This document shows, in pieces, positions 30,345 to 37,554 of a DNA stretch of 45,042 nucleotides. This DNA comes from a virus. The notes beneath the pieces were generated by a model. That model saw only the letters and a program-made list of their open reading frames with translations, was not told the origin of the DNA and did not search any database. The position numbers and the translations under genes were made by a program. Location of the stretch: IMG/VR virus record IMGVR_UViG_3300028562_000004, positions 1 to 45,042 of that record, one strand, 5' to 3'. The first letter of the stretch is position 1; the number at the start of each line of letters is the position of its first letter.

Positions 30345-31169
30345 ATGCACTGGATCCTACAGAACAACCTCTTCCACGAGAAGGCATACCAGACGCTTCT
30401 CGACACGCTTCAGCATCTGGACTTGCCGTATTCGGTTCACAAGGTCATACCTTTCATCGGCGAGTTGACCGAGCCCGAGGCCCCGAAGGTCGACGGTCCA
30501 GTCATCTGCATGGGCTCGTATTCGCTACGGCACGCTGCCTGCAAGCACGGTTGGATTCCAGGAGTCTTCGATCTCGAGCCCTTTGACTTCCAGGTCCAGC
30601 TCAAGCATTGGGGATCCGAGATGTTCAATGCCGACTCGGTTGTTACACGCTTCGCCGACGTGTCCTGGCCTGATGACGCTGAACGCATGTTCATGCGCCC
30701 GACTGCTGATTCCAAAGTCTTCGCAGGCAATGTCTTCGAGCGTGCTGACTTCTTGGAATGGCACCGAAAGGTCTGTGTCCTCGAAGAAGACTTCGGCAAC
30801 TCCCTGACCAAGGACACCCTGGTTCAAGTGGCAGATCCGAAGCACATCTTCGCCGAGTACAGGTTCTGGATCGTCAAGGGCAAGATCGTTAGCGCTAGCC
30901 TGTACAAGCGCGGCCACACCGTCGTCTACTCGGCCTTCGTCGACGAGCGCGTGCATCAGTACGTGCGCGACCGCATTGCTGAGTGGTGTCCCGCCGAGGC
31001 GTTCTGCATCGATGTCGCTGAGCATGTGCCGGCCAACGGCTACTTCGTCGACGACAAGGAGCAGTTTCCGCACATCAAGATCATGGAGATCGGCACGCTC
31101 AATAGCTGTGGCTTCTACGCGTGTGACATTACGAAGCTCGTCAACGCGCTCGAGACAGCATTCGGTTGA
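30345..31169 (+). CDS. ATP-grasp protein (DUF4343/R2K-like), 274 aa
   Basis: Contains FMRPTADSKVFAG, EYRFWIVKGKIVSAS, FCIDVAE and KIMEIGTLNSCGFYACD, the core pattern of the phage-enriched R2K branch of ATP-grasp enzymes, which form C-N or C-O bonds using ATP. Predicted functions for this branch include peptide or small-molecule ligation to proteins or modified bases; the substrate here is unknown. Its position 1.4 kb before the hypermodification-type gene makes a role in base or protein modification worth testing. GGAACC precedes ATG 30345. Confidence 0.7.
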   Translation: MHWILQNNLFHEKAYQTLLDTLQHLDLPYSVHKVIPFIGELTEPEAPKVDGPVICMGSYSLRHAACKHGWIPGVFDLEPFDFQVQLKHWGSEMFNADSVVTRFADVSWPDDAERMFMRPTADSKVFAGNVFERADFLEWHRKVCVLEEDFGNSLTKDTLVQVADPKHIFAEYRFWIVKGKIVSASLYKRGHTVVYSAFVDERVHQYVRDRIAEWCPAEAFCIDVAEHVPANGYFVDDKEQFPHIKIMEIGTLNSCGFYACDITKLVNALETAFG

Positions 31170-31176
31170 CAGAACC

Positions 31177-31183
31177 GTAAATA
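31177..31183 (+). promoter_or_regulatory. GTAAATA promoter-like box
   Basis: ACCGTAAATAAGGG in the 60-base gap 31170-31229, ending 46 bases before ATG 31230. One of four similar boxes. Confidence 0.5.
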
Positions 31184-31229
31184 AGGGCTGCCGCCCCCGC
31201 ATCCTCCCACCTCCTTTGAAGGAATTCCC

Positions 31230-31946
31230 ATGTCGAGTCCGACTCCCAAGCCCTACCCGCTGCTGTCCGCGGAGCAGATGGCGCACGTCCTGCGCCTGAC
31301 CAGCCCCCACAGCTTCAGCTTCAACATCCGTCGCATGAACGCGATGTACAAGCTCCCGATCAACACCGAGCCGTCGCTCTACAAGCTGCACAAGCCGAAC
31401 GGCGAACCCGAGTCGGCGGTCCAGCGCATGACCGGCTTCCTGAAGACGTTGCAAGACGAGTGCGACGAAGGCCATGAGATCATGGCCCGTCTGCTGATCA
31501 TCCAATCCCGTGACAATGAGCGTAAGTACGACAAGGCTGACGTCGTGAGTGCTGACAGCCTGGCTCGCGAAGCACTGCTGGACTGCGGCGGCCGTGACAT
31601 GGCTCAAGACAAGGTGACCAAGGTCTTCGAGTTCTCCGACCTCGCCTTGCACGACCTGGAAGAAGCCAAGAAGGACGTCCTCACCGACATCACCGACTGG
31701 CTCGGCGACATCATGGTCTACTGCCGCAGCGAAGGCATGAAGTTCGGTCTCCCCATCGAGAACGGCCTCGAAGCCATCATGGGCAGCAACATGACGAAGC
31801 TCGGTCCAGATGGTATACCCAAGCATGACGCGAACGGCAAGTTCTTGAAAGACATGTCTTCGTTTATTCCACCAGAGCCGGCCTTGAAGACGACACTCTG
31901 GGGGAACGCGAGCGGCTTGGTCTCTGCTGAAACTCCCAAGGAATGA
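31230..31946 (+). CDS. MazG-like nucleotide pyrophosphohydrolase, 238 aa
   Basis: All-alpha NTP pyrophosphohydrolase that hydrolyses (d)NTPs to monophosphates. The metal-binding pattern begins at QDECDEGHE (E77, E80, E83) and continues in DITDWLGDIMVY (D157, D160). The distinctive SNMTKLGPDGIPKHDANGKFLK region (186-207) is typical of phage/PRA-PH-like members. The 60-residue N-terminal extension is unusual. Could cleanse or reshape the dNTP pool, for example by removing an unmodified nucleotide, which fits the base-modification genes nearby (inference). Confidence 0.8.
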   Translation: MSSPTPKPYPLLSAEQMAHVLRLTSPHSFSFNIRRMNAMYKLPINTEPSLYKLHKPNGEPESAVQRMTGFLKTLQDECDEGHEIMARLLIIQSRDNERKYDKADVVSADSLAREALLDCGGRDMAQDKVTKVFEFSDLALHDLEEAKKDVLTDITDWLGDIMVYCRSEGMKFGLPIENGLEAIMGSNMTKLGPDGIPKHDANGKFLKDMSSFIPPEPALKTTLWGNASGLVSAETPKE

Positions 31947-32299
31947 ACGTGATCACCATCTCGACAACGATCAGTCATGGAGCCGACAAGGACTCCGTCA
32001 TGAAGCATGCGGAGCAGCTTCTCCTGCACGCAGGCACAATGACTTCTGACTGGCATAAAGTCACAGGATCTCGCGAGGTCAGAACGGTTTTCCCAACAGA
32101 AGATCAGAAGATGCTGGCCAAGGCGCAGGCCACGATCGGCAAGACCGAATCGGGCGCCAAGCTGCAGAACCACGGTGAGCCGAGTTCGATCTCGCACCTG
32201 ACGACCGGACAGCCAGACAGCGGTAACCACCCGTACTCGAAGATCGACCAGCTGGAAGACACGGGGCCTGGCACCGGCGCCGAGTCCGACGTCCTCTGA
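31943..32299 (+). CDS. Hypothetical protein, 118 aa
   Basis: ATG 31943 overlaps the previous stop; the GTG at 31949, six bases after AAGGA, is an alternative start. N-terminus beta (VITISTTISHGADKDSV), then helical, with a polar Gly/Ser/Thr-rich C-terminus. Lower GC at its start. Not recognised. Confidence 0.5.
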   Translation: MNVITISTTISHGADKDSVMKHAEQLLLHAGTMTSDWHKVTGSREVRTVFPTEDQKMLAKAQATIGKTESGAKLQNHGEPSSISHLTTGQPDSGNHPYSKIDQLEDTGPGTGAESDVL

Positions 32300-32309
32300 C
32301 CTGCACCGC

Positions 32310-32343
32310 ACGGGCTGTCCCCCTTAATCGGGTCACAGCCCGT
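32310..32343 (+). terminator. Perfect 9-bp hairpin
   Basis: ACGGGCTGT and ACAGCCCGT flank a 16-base loop just after the stop at 32299. No U tract follows, so it may be an attenuator, or a factor-assisted terminator. Confidence 0.5.
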
Positions 32344-32370
32344 TCCCGAATTCAAGAACCAGGAGCCGAC

Positions 32371-32565
32371 ATGGCTGGACAAAGACTCGAATACACCATC
32401 GTCTGGGCCAGTTGGCTCGACGAGCTGGCATCTGCTGTTAACGACCACATCTCCCGTGGTTGGGAGCCACTAGGCGGCCCTGGCACCACCCCTGATCCTG
32501 AGAGCTACGACGTCTTTCAAGCACTGACCCGAAAGGTCCCCGATGAAAACGCAAACGCAAGCTGA
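32371..32565 (+). CDS. DUF1737-like small protein, 64 aa
   Basis: Pattern EYTIVWASWLDELASAVNDHISRGWEPLGG...VFQALTRK matches the DUF1737 family found in phages and bacteria; function unknown. AGGAGCCGAC precedes ATG 32371. Overlaps the next gene by 23 bases. Confidence 0.65.
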   Translation: MAGQRLEYTIVWASWLDELASAVNDHISRGWEPLGGPGTTPDPESYDVFQALTRKVPDENANAS

Positions 32566-33535
32566 GCTGGTCCCCGCATTCGAAGGTCTCTGCTGCGACT
32601 GGACGAGCACCAAGTACAAGGATCGCCTGCGCGCCGCCGCCCGCTTCTGCGCCGAGCGCCACATGATCTACGTGCGTCGACGTGAGGGACAACCATCCCC
32701 ATGGACGAAGGATCCGATCCTTCGTTCGTCCAGGTTTTGCAACGTGTATAGAGAAATCGACAAGGTTACTCTTGAGATCATGGATCAGTGGCTGAAGCCG
32801 CAGCTGACAGGAAACAACCCGGCCATCGCTGCGCTGGTCGGCCGCGTCATCAATCATCCTCCAACATTGAATGCTATGAGGGCCGTTGGAATCGATTTCC
32901 GTGTTGGCAGTGGCCAAGCCAAAGCATGGAAGCTGTTCCAGTCTATCGTGGTCAAGAAAGGCAAAGAGGGGAAATTGGTTACGGGCGCTTACGTCGTGAA
33001 CACCGTCTTCCCTCGTCATCATGAAAAGATCACTGGGTCGAAGGCTGACTACCTTGCAAACTTCTTCTTGCCGGAGGTATGGTCACATAGGGAACAGCTG
33101 GACGAAGCCCTGAGCGCCGGCACCTACCGAGGGATGCTCGACGCGTACCGCAAGGTTCACGGCGTCGGCCTCTTCATCGCGAACCAGGCAGCATGTGACC
33201 TGACGTACACCAGTCTTCTGCGCAAGGCCAAGGACATCAACGAAATTTGGTCGCCGGGTCCCGGGACTGCGGCTGGTATCCGCCGCATCGTCAATGACTA
33301 CAGCCTTGCACAAGGCTCAGTCGCAATGGACAAGGTGCTTACGCAGTACGCACAGGATCTGAATCACGAGTTGTCACATCACCGGCTCTGGTCCACGTCA
33401 ACCAAGGACATGCACACGCACCTAGTACCCTTGTCGAATCCTAACGCGAGCTCTAGCTTGTGCGAAATCTCCAAGCACTTTGGGATGGCTATGGGCGAAC
33501 GGGATCGGTTGAAGAACAGCTACAAGGCGAGCTGA
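32543..33535 (+). CDS. Helical DNA hypermodification-family protein (HMUDK_hel / alpha-GPT-PPlase superfamily), 330 aa
   Basis: Residues 38-80 show ERHMIYVRRREGQPSPW, then TKDPIL..SRFCNVYREIDKVT, the hallmark of the helical domain shared by phage 5-hydroxymethyl-dU DNA kinases and alpha-glutamyl/putrescinyl-thymine pyrophosphorylase-type enzymes. In phages such as phiW-14 and SP10 these proteins activate 5-hmdU in DNA and attach an amino acid or polyamine (established). There is no P-loop in this protein, but an APS-kinase-like P-loop protein lies at 40378. All-helical throughout; length is typical. Exact step (kinase partner or amino acid:DNA transferase) cannot be decided by eye. Confidence 0.72.
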   Translation: MKTQTQAELVPAFEGLCCDWTSTKYKDRLRAAARFCAERHMIYVRRREGQPSPWTKDPILRSSRFCNVYREIDKVTLEIMDQWLKPQLTGNNPAIAALVGRVINHPPTLNAMRAVGIDFRVGSGQAKAWKLFQSIVVKKGKEGKLVTGAYVVNTVFPRHHEKITGSKADYLANFFLPEVWSHREQLDEALSAGTYRGMLDAYRKVHGVGLFIANQAACDLTYTSLLRKAKDINEIWSPGPGTAAGIRRIVNDYSLAQGSVAMDKVLTQYAQDLNHELSHHRLWSTSTKDMHTHLVPLSNPNASSSLCEISKHFGMAMGERDRLKNSYKAS

Positions 33536-33537
33536 TC

Positions 33538-33875
33538 ATGGCACTCAACCAGATCGCTCGCGTACGCGGCGTGCTCAAGTGCTACTGCCGCTACGAGTGC
33601 CGCAAGTGCGGTGGCACGCAGGCCGGTGAGAGCTTCGAGGTGCAGATCTATACACACGATGCGACCTCAATCCTCGGCCCGAGTTCTACGACCGGGTCGC
33701 TGAGTGCCTGGAGCGCGTGGGCCTGCCCGTCGAGATCAAGAGCGAGCACTACGAGGGCCCAATGGCTCCGGATGTCATCGTGACCGAGACGGTCTACACA
33801 GAGGGCCACACCTACGTCGGTGATCGACTGGTCGACCACATCGGTGACGATGCTGACTACTGGCAAATGGGCTGA
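33538..33875 (+). CDS. Zinc-ribbon-like protein with apparent -1 frameshift
   Basis: Frame 1 from ATG 33538 (MALNQIARVRGVLKCYC) gives CYC..ECRKCGG, a four-cysteine zinc ribbon, and stays coherent to about 33650, then degenerates to Ser/Arg-rich sequence and stops at 33783. The -1 frame from about 33640 reads as a normal protein (PEFYDRVAECLERVGLPVEI, then APDVIVTETV, VGDRLVDHIGDDADYWQMG) to the TGA at 33873. The two halves together make a sensible protein of about 112 residues. No classical slippery heptamer was seen, so this is a broken gene, a sequence error or an unusual recoding site. Confidence 0.55.
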
Positions 33876-33890
33876 GCCCAGGAGAACGAA

Positions 33891-34619
33891 ATGGAATACA
33901 CCGAACAGCAGCTCAAGAACATCGCCACGTCCGAAGAGCTGACCAAGAAGCTGGCTGACGAGGTGCTGACGTGGCTGAAGATCACGTTCGACTCGCAGTC
34001 GATCCTTCCTCGCATCTTGGCACCACTGACCCACCCGAAGCAGCAATGCTGGGAAAACCAGGGTGCCGAGTTCACCATCAATCTGGCGCCGGCCGATCCG
34101 TCCGTCGGCACGATGGTCGAGCAACTGATCACCGCCTTCGAGTCCCTGATCGTGGTGGGTGAGCGCAAGGCCCTCGAACGGCTACGACGCAAGGACCGCA
34201 CATTGACCGAGGCCGTTTTCAGTCATCAGTTGATGCACGACCTGATCGCGTTGTCAACGGCCCCGCACTCCGTCCTCTTGCCGAAACCCCAATTCTTGAT
34301 CGGCTCCCAGTTCTGGGGAGATCTGGTTGGGTCCAGGGACTCGAATAGCCACACGACCGTTGAATCGGACTACTCAAAAGTCCTCCAAGGCAGGCTCGGC
34401 TCCTACGATGGGGCCGACATCCACAGCGATTGCCACCGGCATCCTGAGCACCGAGTCCTCGCCCACAATGAGGCCCTGTTCGTGACCGACACGTACCGGA
34501 CCGGTGTCTACAGCGCGGCCTTCAGTGTCGAGACGCTGGCGCCCGGCCTATTCGAGCTTAAGAGCGAGATCGGTTGGGAAGTCGACTCTCATCAGGCCAT
34601 GTTCATCACGCTGGCTTGA
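33891..34619 (+). CDS. Hypothetical protein, 242 aa
   Basis: CAGGAGAACGAA precedes ATG 33891. Helical N-terminus (EQQLKNIATSEELTKKLADEVLTWLKI), then AEFTINLAPADPSVGTMVEQLITAFESLIVVGERKAL, and a beta-rich C-terminus. Not recognised. Confidence 0.5.
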   Translation: MEYTEQQLKNIATSEELTKKLADEVLTWLKITFDSQSILPRILAPLTHPKQQCWENQGAEFTINLAPADPSVGTMVEQLITAFESLIVVGERKALERLRRKDRTLTEAVFSHQLMHDLIALSTAPHSVLLPKPQFLIGSQFWGDLVGSRDSNSHTTVESDYSKVLQGRLGSYDGADIHSDCHRHPEHRVLAHNEALFVTDTYRTGVYSAAFSVETLAPGLFELKSEIGWEVDSHQAMFITLA

Positions 34620-34621
34620 TC

Positions 34622-35128
34622 ATGGTACGCTCCCATCATTTCGCGCGCTTCGTAGAGTGGAAGGACCGGCAAGCGTTCTTCGGCGTCATCACCGAGATGC
34701 GGCACCACATGATCCGCAGCGGTGACTTTGACATCAAGGCTCTGCGCGCCCGCCTTCTCGCCGATACGCATCCGAGCTCTTATTCACGGATCCACGGCAT
34801 CTACCTTGGTAGTCACGTCTTCGAGGAGGTGATCGAACGCCGCTTCGCCAACGAGATGGAGCACCAACACAGTCTGAGCCGTGAGCCCGGTGCTCGATGC
34901 CCGATCTGCTTCTTCACTGCGTGGAGGAGCAAGGCCCAGCGCACCGTCATCTCCTACGAGTGCGACCTGACAGATGCGTACTACAGCCGGGCTTTCATAC
35001 TGGAGTGGCTGACCGAAGCCGACGTCCTCCTCACCCAGCTGGAGCAGAACCTGCTGTGGAACAAGCGATACGGCCGGGCTCCAGGCTGTAAAGAATCGAA
35101 ACTGCGCCACGTCGGCCGCTACCGATAA
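34622..35128 (+). CDS. Hypothetical protein, 168 aa
   Basis: Start ATG 34622 (MVRSHHFARFVEWKDRQAF), two bases after the upstream stop; the longer frame from 34574 overlaps the previous gene. Mostly helical and His/Arg-rich, with a CPIC pair in the middle and a basic C-terminus. Not recognised. Confidence 0.5.
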   Translation: MVRSHHFARFVEWKDRQAFFGVITEMRHHMIRSGDFDIKALRARLLADTHPSSYSRIHGIYLGSHVFEEVIERRFANEMEHQHSLSREPGARCPICFFTAWRSKAQRTVISYECDLTDAYYSRAFILEWLTEADVLLTQLEQNLLWNKRYGRAPGCKESKLRHVGRYR

Positions 35129-35138
35129 AGAGACCCTC

Positions 35139-36581
35139 ATGAAGATCTTGTTCACCATCCTTGAAATCCTAGACTACGGCGGCATCACGGCCGACCTGGA
35201 GCTCAAGTGCCGCGGTCTCAAGGAGGCAGGTCACGAGGTCAAGGTCGTGATCCTCCGCCGAGCCAAGGCACCGCATTCCATCCGCAAGACCCTGATCGAA
35301 GGTGGGCCTGCCGGCACCTACCCCTCGTCTTTTGGCACCTACAAGGGTCGCCAGATCATGGCGAACACCGAGAAGGGCTGGTACTGGCTCCCCGTCCTCG
35401 GCTACGACAGCGACGAAGGGATGGCGAACTGGAAGCGCATTGCCAACAAGTTCGACATGATCTTCCACGAGATCCCCGGCCCGAACCCTGACCCGGCTGG
35501 CCGTTGGCTCGAGCTCTACGACGTGAAGCCGCCGCAGATCATGATCGCCCACGACGCGCACTTCCGCGAGATGTACCCCCACATGATCGATGTGGCGCCG
35601 AAGCTCAAAGGCATCGCCTGCACGACCCCGGCCGGCTATATCGGTCTCGAGTGGATGCCGACGTATCGCGCCTTCATCGGGGCACCGCATCCCGTGCTGG
35701 ACTGGGACTCGATGCCCAGGTGGAACCAGCGCAAGCCCGTGGGCGTCGCCGCCCACATGTGGAAGGCGTGGAAGCACCAGGACATGGTGGTCCAAGCGGC
35801 ACCGCACCTGACCAAGTCCAAGGTCATCATGACAGGCGACGGCATCGAGCGCCGCTACATGATGAGTAAGGATAAGTGCCCCAAGGAGTTCAAGGGGGTC
35901 TGGAAGCGCGGGCTCGACAGCGGGAACATGGCGTACAAGGGTCTGCTGACCCCAGACCGCCTGTTCTCCATCTACCAGCGCAGCCGCGTCATGGTCGACA
36001 TGTCGTGGAGCGACAAGTTCAACGGGCTTGGCAACCACTTCAACCGCTCGATCATCGAGGGCTACAATAACGGCGTGGTCCCCATCTGCGTCGGCATGAA
36101 CATGAAGGACGACAACACCCAGCGTCGTCTGTTCAAGGGCGGAGTCACGCACGTCGAGGTGCCACACACCATCACCCCGAAGGAACTGGCCGAGGTGATT
36201 GACGAGACGTGCCACATGCACCGCGACGACGCGATGGAGATGGTGACCAGGGGGCGCAAAATGCTGATGAAGTACTTCGCCTACAGCACGACGGCCACGC
36301 AGTTCATCGACCTCGGCCGGCAGAAACCCTGTGGTGTCTACCCAAAACTGGAACTGGGCAAGGCCAACCTCATCATCGCCGAAGCCCGCGATATGAAGCT
36401 GGCGAACAAGCCCACGGCCACGATCAAGGCCATGATCGTCAAGAAGCTACGTGAGCGCGAGGAGCGCATCGCCAAGAAGAACGGTGTGAAGGCTCCTCCC
36501 AAGAAGAAGGTGATGCGCGGTTACAATCCGCTGACCGCCAAGAAGGCGGCAGCCAAAGCCAAAGCCAAGGCCCAGAGATGA
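35139..36581 (+). CDS. GT-B glycosyltransferase with lysine/alanine-rich tail, 480 aa
   Basis: GT4-like layout: N-terminal Rossmann start MKILFTILEILDYGGITADLE, central donor-binding region (KPVGVAAHMWKAWKHQDMVVQAAPHL, VIMTGDG), then MAYKGLLTPDRLFSIYQRSRVMVDMSW and NRSIIEGYNNGVVPICVG, where the E of SIIEGYN corresponds to the donor-sugar acidic residue. The last 50 residues are strongly basic (REREERIAKKNG, then KKAAAKAKAKAQR), like a histone-H1 tail, suggesting that the acceptor is or is close to DNA. Sugar donor and acceptor are not known. Within 1-2.5 kb of UDP-galactopyranose mutase, so UDP-galactofuranose is a candidate donor. Confidence 0.75.
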   Translation: MKILFTILEILDYGGITADLELKCRGLKEAGHEVKVVILRRAKAPHSIRKTLIEGGPAGTYPSSFGTYKGRQIMANTEKGWYWLPVLGYDSDEGMANWKRIANKFDMIFHEIPGPNPDPAGRWLELYDVKPPQIMIAHDAHFREMYPHMIDVAPKLKGIACTTPAGYIGLEWMPTYRAFIGAPHPVLDWDSMPRWNQRKPVGVAAHMWKAWKHQDMVVQAAPHLTKSKVIMTGDGIERRYMMSKDKCPKEFKGVWKRGLDSGNMAYKGLLTPDRLFSIYQRSRVMVDMSWSDKFNGLGNHFNRSIIEGYNNGVVPICVGMNMKDDNTQRRLFKGGVTHVEVPHTITPKELAEVIDETCHMHRDDAMEMVTRGRKMLMKYFAYSTTATQFIDLGRQKPCGVYPKLELGKANLIIAEARDMKLANKPTATIKAMIVKKLREREERIAKKNGVKAPPKKKVMRGYNPLTAKKAAAKAKAKAQR

Positions 36582-36862
36582 GACCCCCGCAGGATCACGA
36601 GCAGAAGTTCTACTATGGCCGAGGGTGTTCTGCACCTCAACTAGAAGGTGCCATGGCGATCCACACATGGACAGTCGGTCACTCCACTTGCATCATCGAA
36701 CTAAACGCCGGCATCAGTCGGGGTGACATCGGTCGGGTGAGCTGGCTGGACAAGCGTCCTGGCTCCAGCCAGGAGTGGGTTACGGTCTTCGACGAGAAGA
36801 CCATGGAGCGCCTTTCCATCACGTACGACGACCCTCGCTTTACGCCGAAGGACTCTGTATGA
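36578..36862 (+). CDS. Hypothetical protein, 94 aa
   Basis: ATGA overlap with the glycosyltransferase. A later in-frame ATG at 36653 has an AGAAGG site and may be the main start (MAIHTWTVGHSTCII). Beta-rich throughout. Not recognised. Confidence 0.5.
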   Translation: MRPPQDHEQKFYYGRGCSAPQLEGAMAIHTWTVGHSTCIIELNAGISRGDIGRVSWLDKRPGSSQEWVTVFDEKTMERLSITYDDPRFTPKDSV

Positions 36863-37113
36863 GCCGCCGCACTCAGCAAGAGATCGAGAACCGCCAGGAG
36901 TCACTGGCGGCCCAGGTCGAGAACGCGAAGCTGTCCTGCGCGAAGACCGCGCTGGCTAACCCCTTCGTCTACCACGAGGGCGTGAACCTTAGCAACGCTC
37001 GTGCTGCTCTGGTCAAGGCCCAGCACGAGCTGAACGTGGCTCAGGCGGCATGGGATCGCCTCATTGCTCCGGCCAAGGGCTGGGCACCCGACCCCTTCAA
37101 GGAGAAGAAATGA
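36859..37113 (+). CDS. Hypothetical coiled-coil protein, 84 aa
   Basis: Start ATG 36859 in an ATGA overlap (MSRRTQQEIENRQESLAAQ). Long helix with heptad-like hydrophobics (SNARAALVKAQHELNVAQAA) and basic C-terminus. Ends in AAGGAG, the ribosome-binding site of the next gene. Not recognised. Confidence 0.5.
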   Translation: MSRRTQQEIENRQESLAAQVENAKLSCAKTALANPFVYHEGVNLSNARAALVKAQHELNVAQAAWDRLIAPAKGWAPDPFKEKK

Positions 37114-37553
37114 CCGTCATCGCGTGGGATGGCCGCTCGCTGGCAGCGGACAAGCGTATGTGCAGTGGGAATGCCATCTACACAGTGTCCAAGCTCACAA
37201 GGCATGGCCACTACTTGATTGGGGGTGCTGGCACTGCTGCGACGGAGCTTCAACTCATGGAGTGGTTCAAGTCAGGGGCCGATCCGGCGACATTTCCTGA
37301 GGCATGTCGAAGCTACGACTATACTGGTCGCCTCCTTGTAGTCAACACCAAAGATGGGAGTGCGATGCGATTCGACAGCGGACCATATCCACTCAAGCTC
37401 GACCGAGGCCCAGCCGCCATAGGGTGCGGAGATGAGGGCGCCATGATTGCCATGGCCTGTGGCAAGACGGCTGAGGAAGCTGTAAAGATCGTATCTCAGT
37501 TCAACTCTATGTGTGGCAACGGCGTAGACGTCCTCCACGCTTTCGAAGGATAG
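37110..37553 (+). CDS. Ntn-hydrolase / proteasome-like (HslV-type) peptidase, 147 aa
   Basis: Begins MTVIAWDGRSLAADKRM: Thr2 would be the N-terminal nucleophile after Met removal, followed by the DG..LAAD turn typical of HslV and 20S beta subunits. Further on comes GHYLIGGAGTAATELQLMEWF and GDEGAMIAMACGKTAEEAVKIVSQF, matching the family's later helices. Phages carry such stand-alone proteasome-like proteins of unknown substrate. Length (147) is slightly shorter than HslV (about 175). ATGA overlap with the previous gene. Confidence 0.72.
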   Translation: MTVIAWDGRSLAADKRMCSGNAIYTVSKLTRHGHYLIGGAGTAATELQLMEWFKSGADPATFPEACRSYDYTGRLLVVNTKDGSAMRFDSGPYPLKLDRGPAAIGCGDEGAMIAMACGKTAEEAVKIVSQFNSMCGNGVDVLHAFEG

Positions 37554-37554
37554 C

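Noticed and set aside
35169-36221. 350-codon open frame antisense to the GT-B glycosyltransferase
   Set aside because: Shadow frame with typical His/Asp/Val/Leu bias; the sense strand has clear glycosyltransferase motifs.
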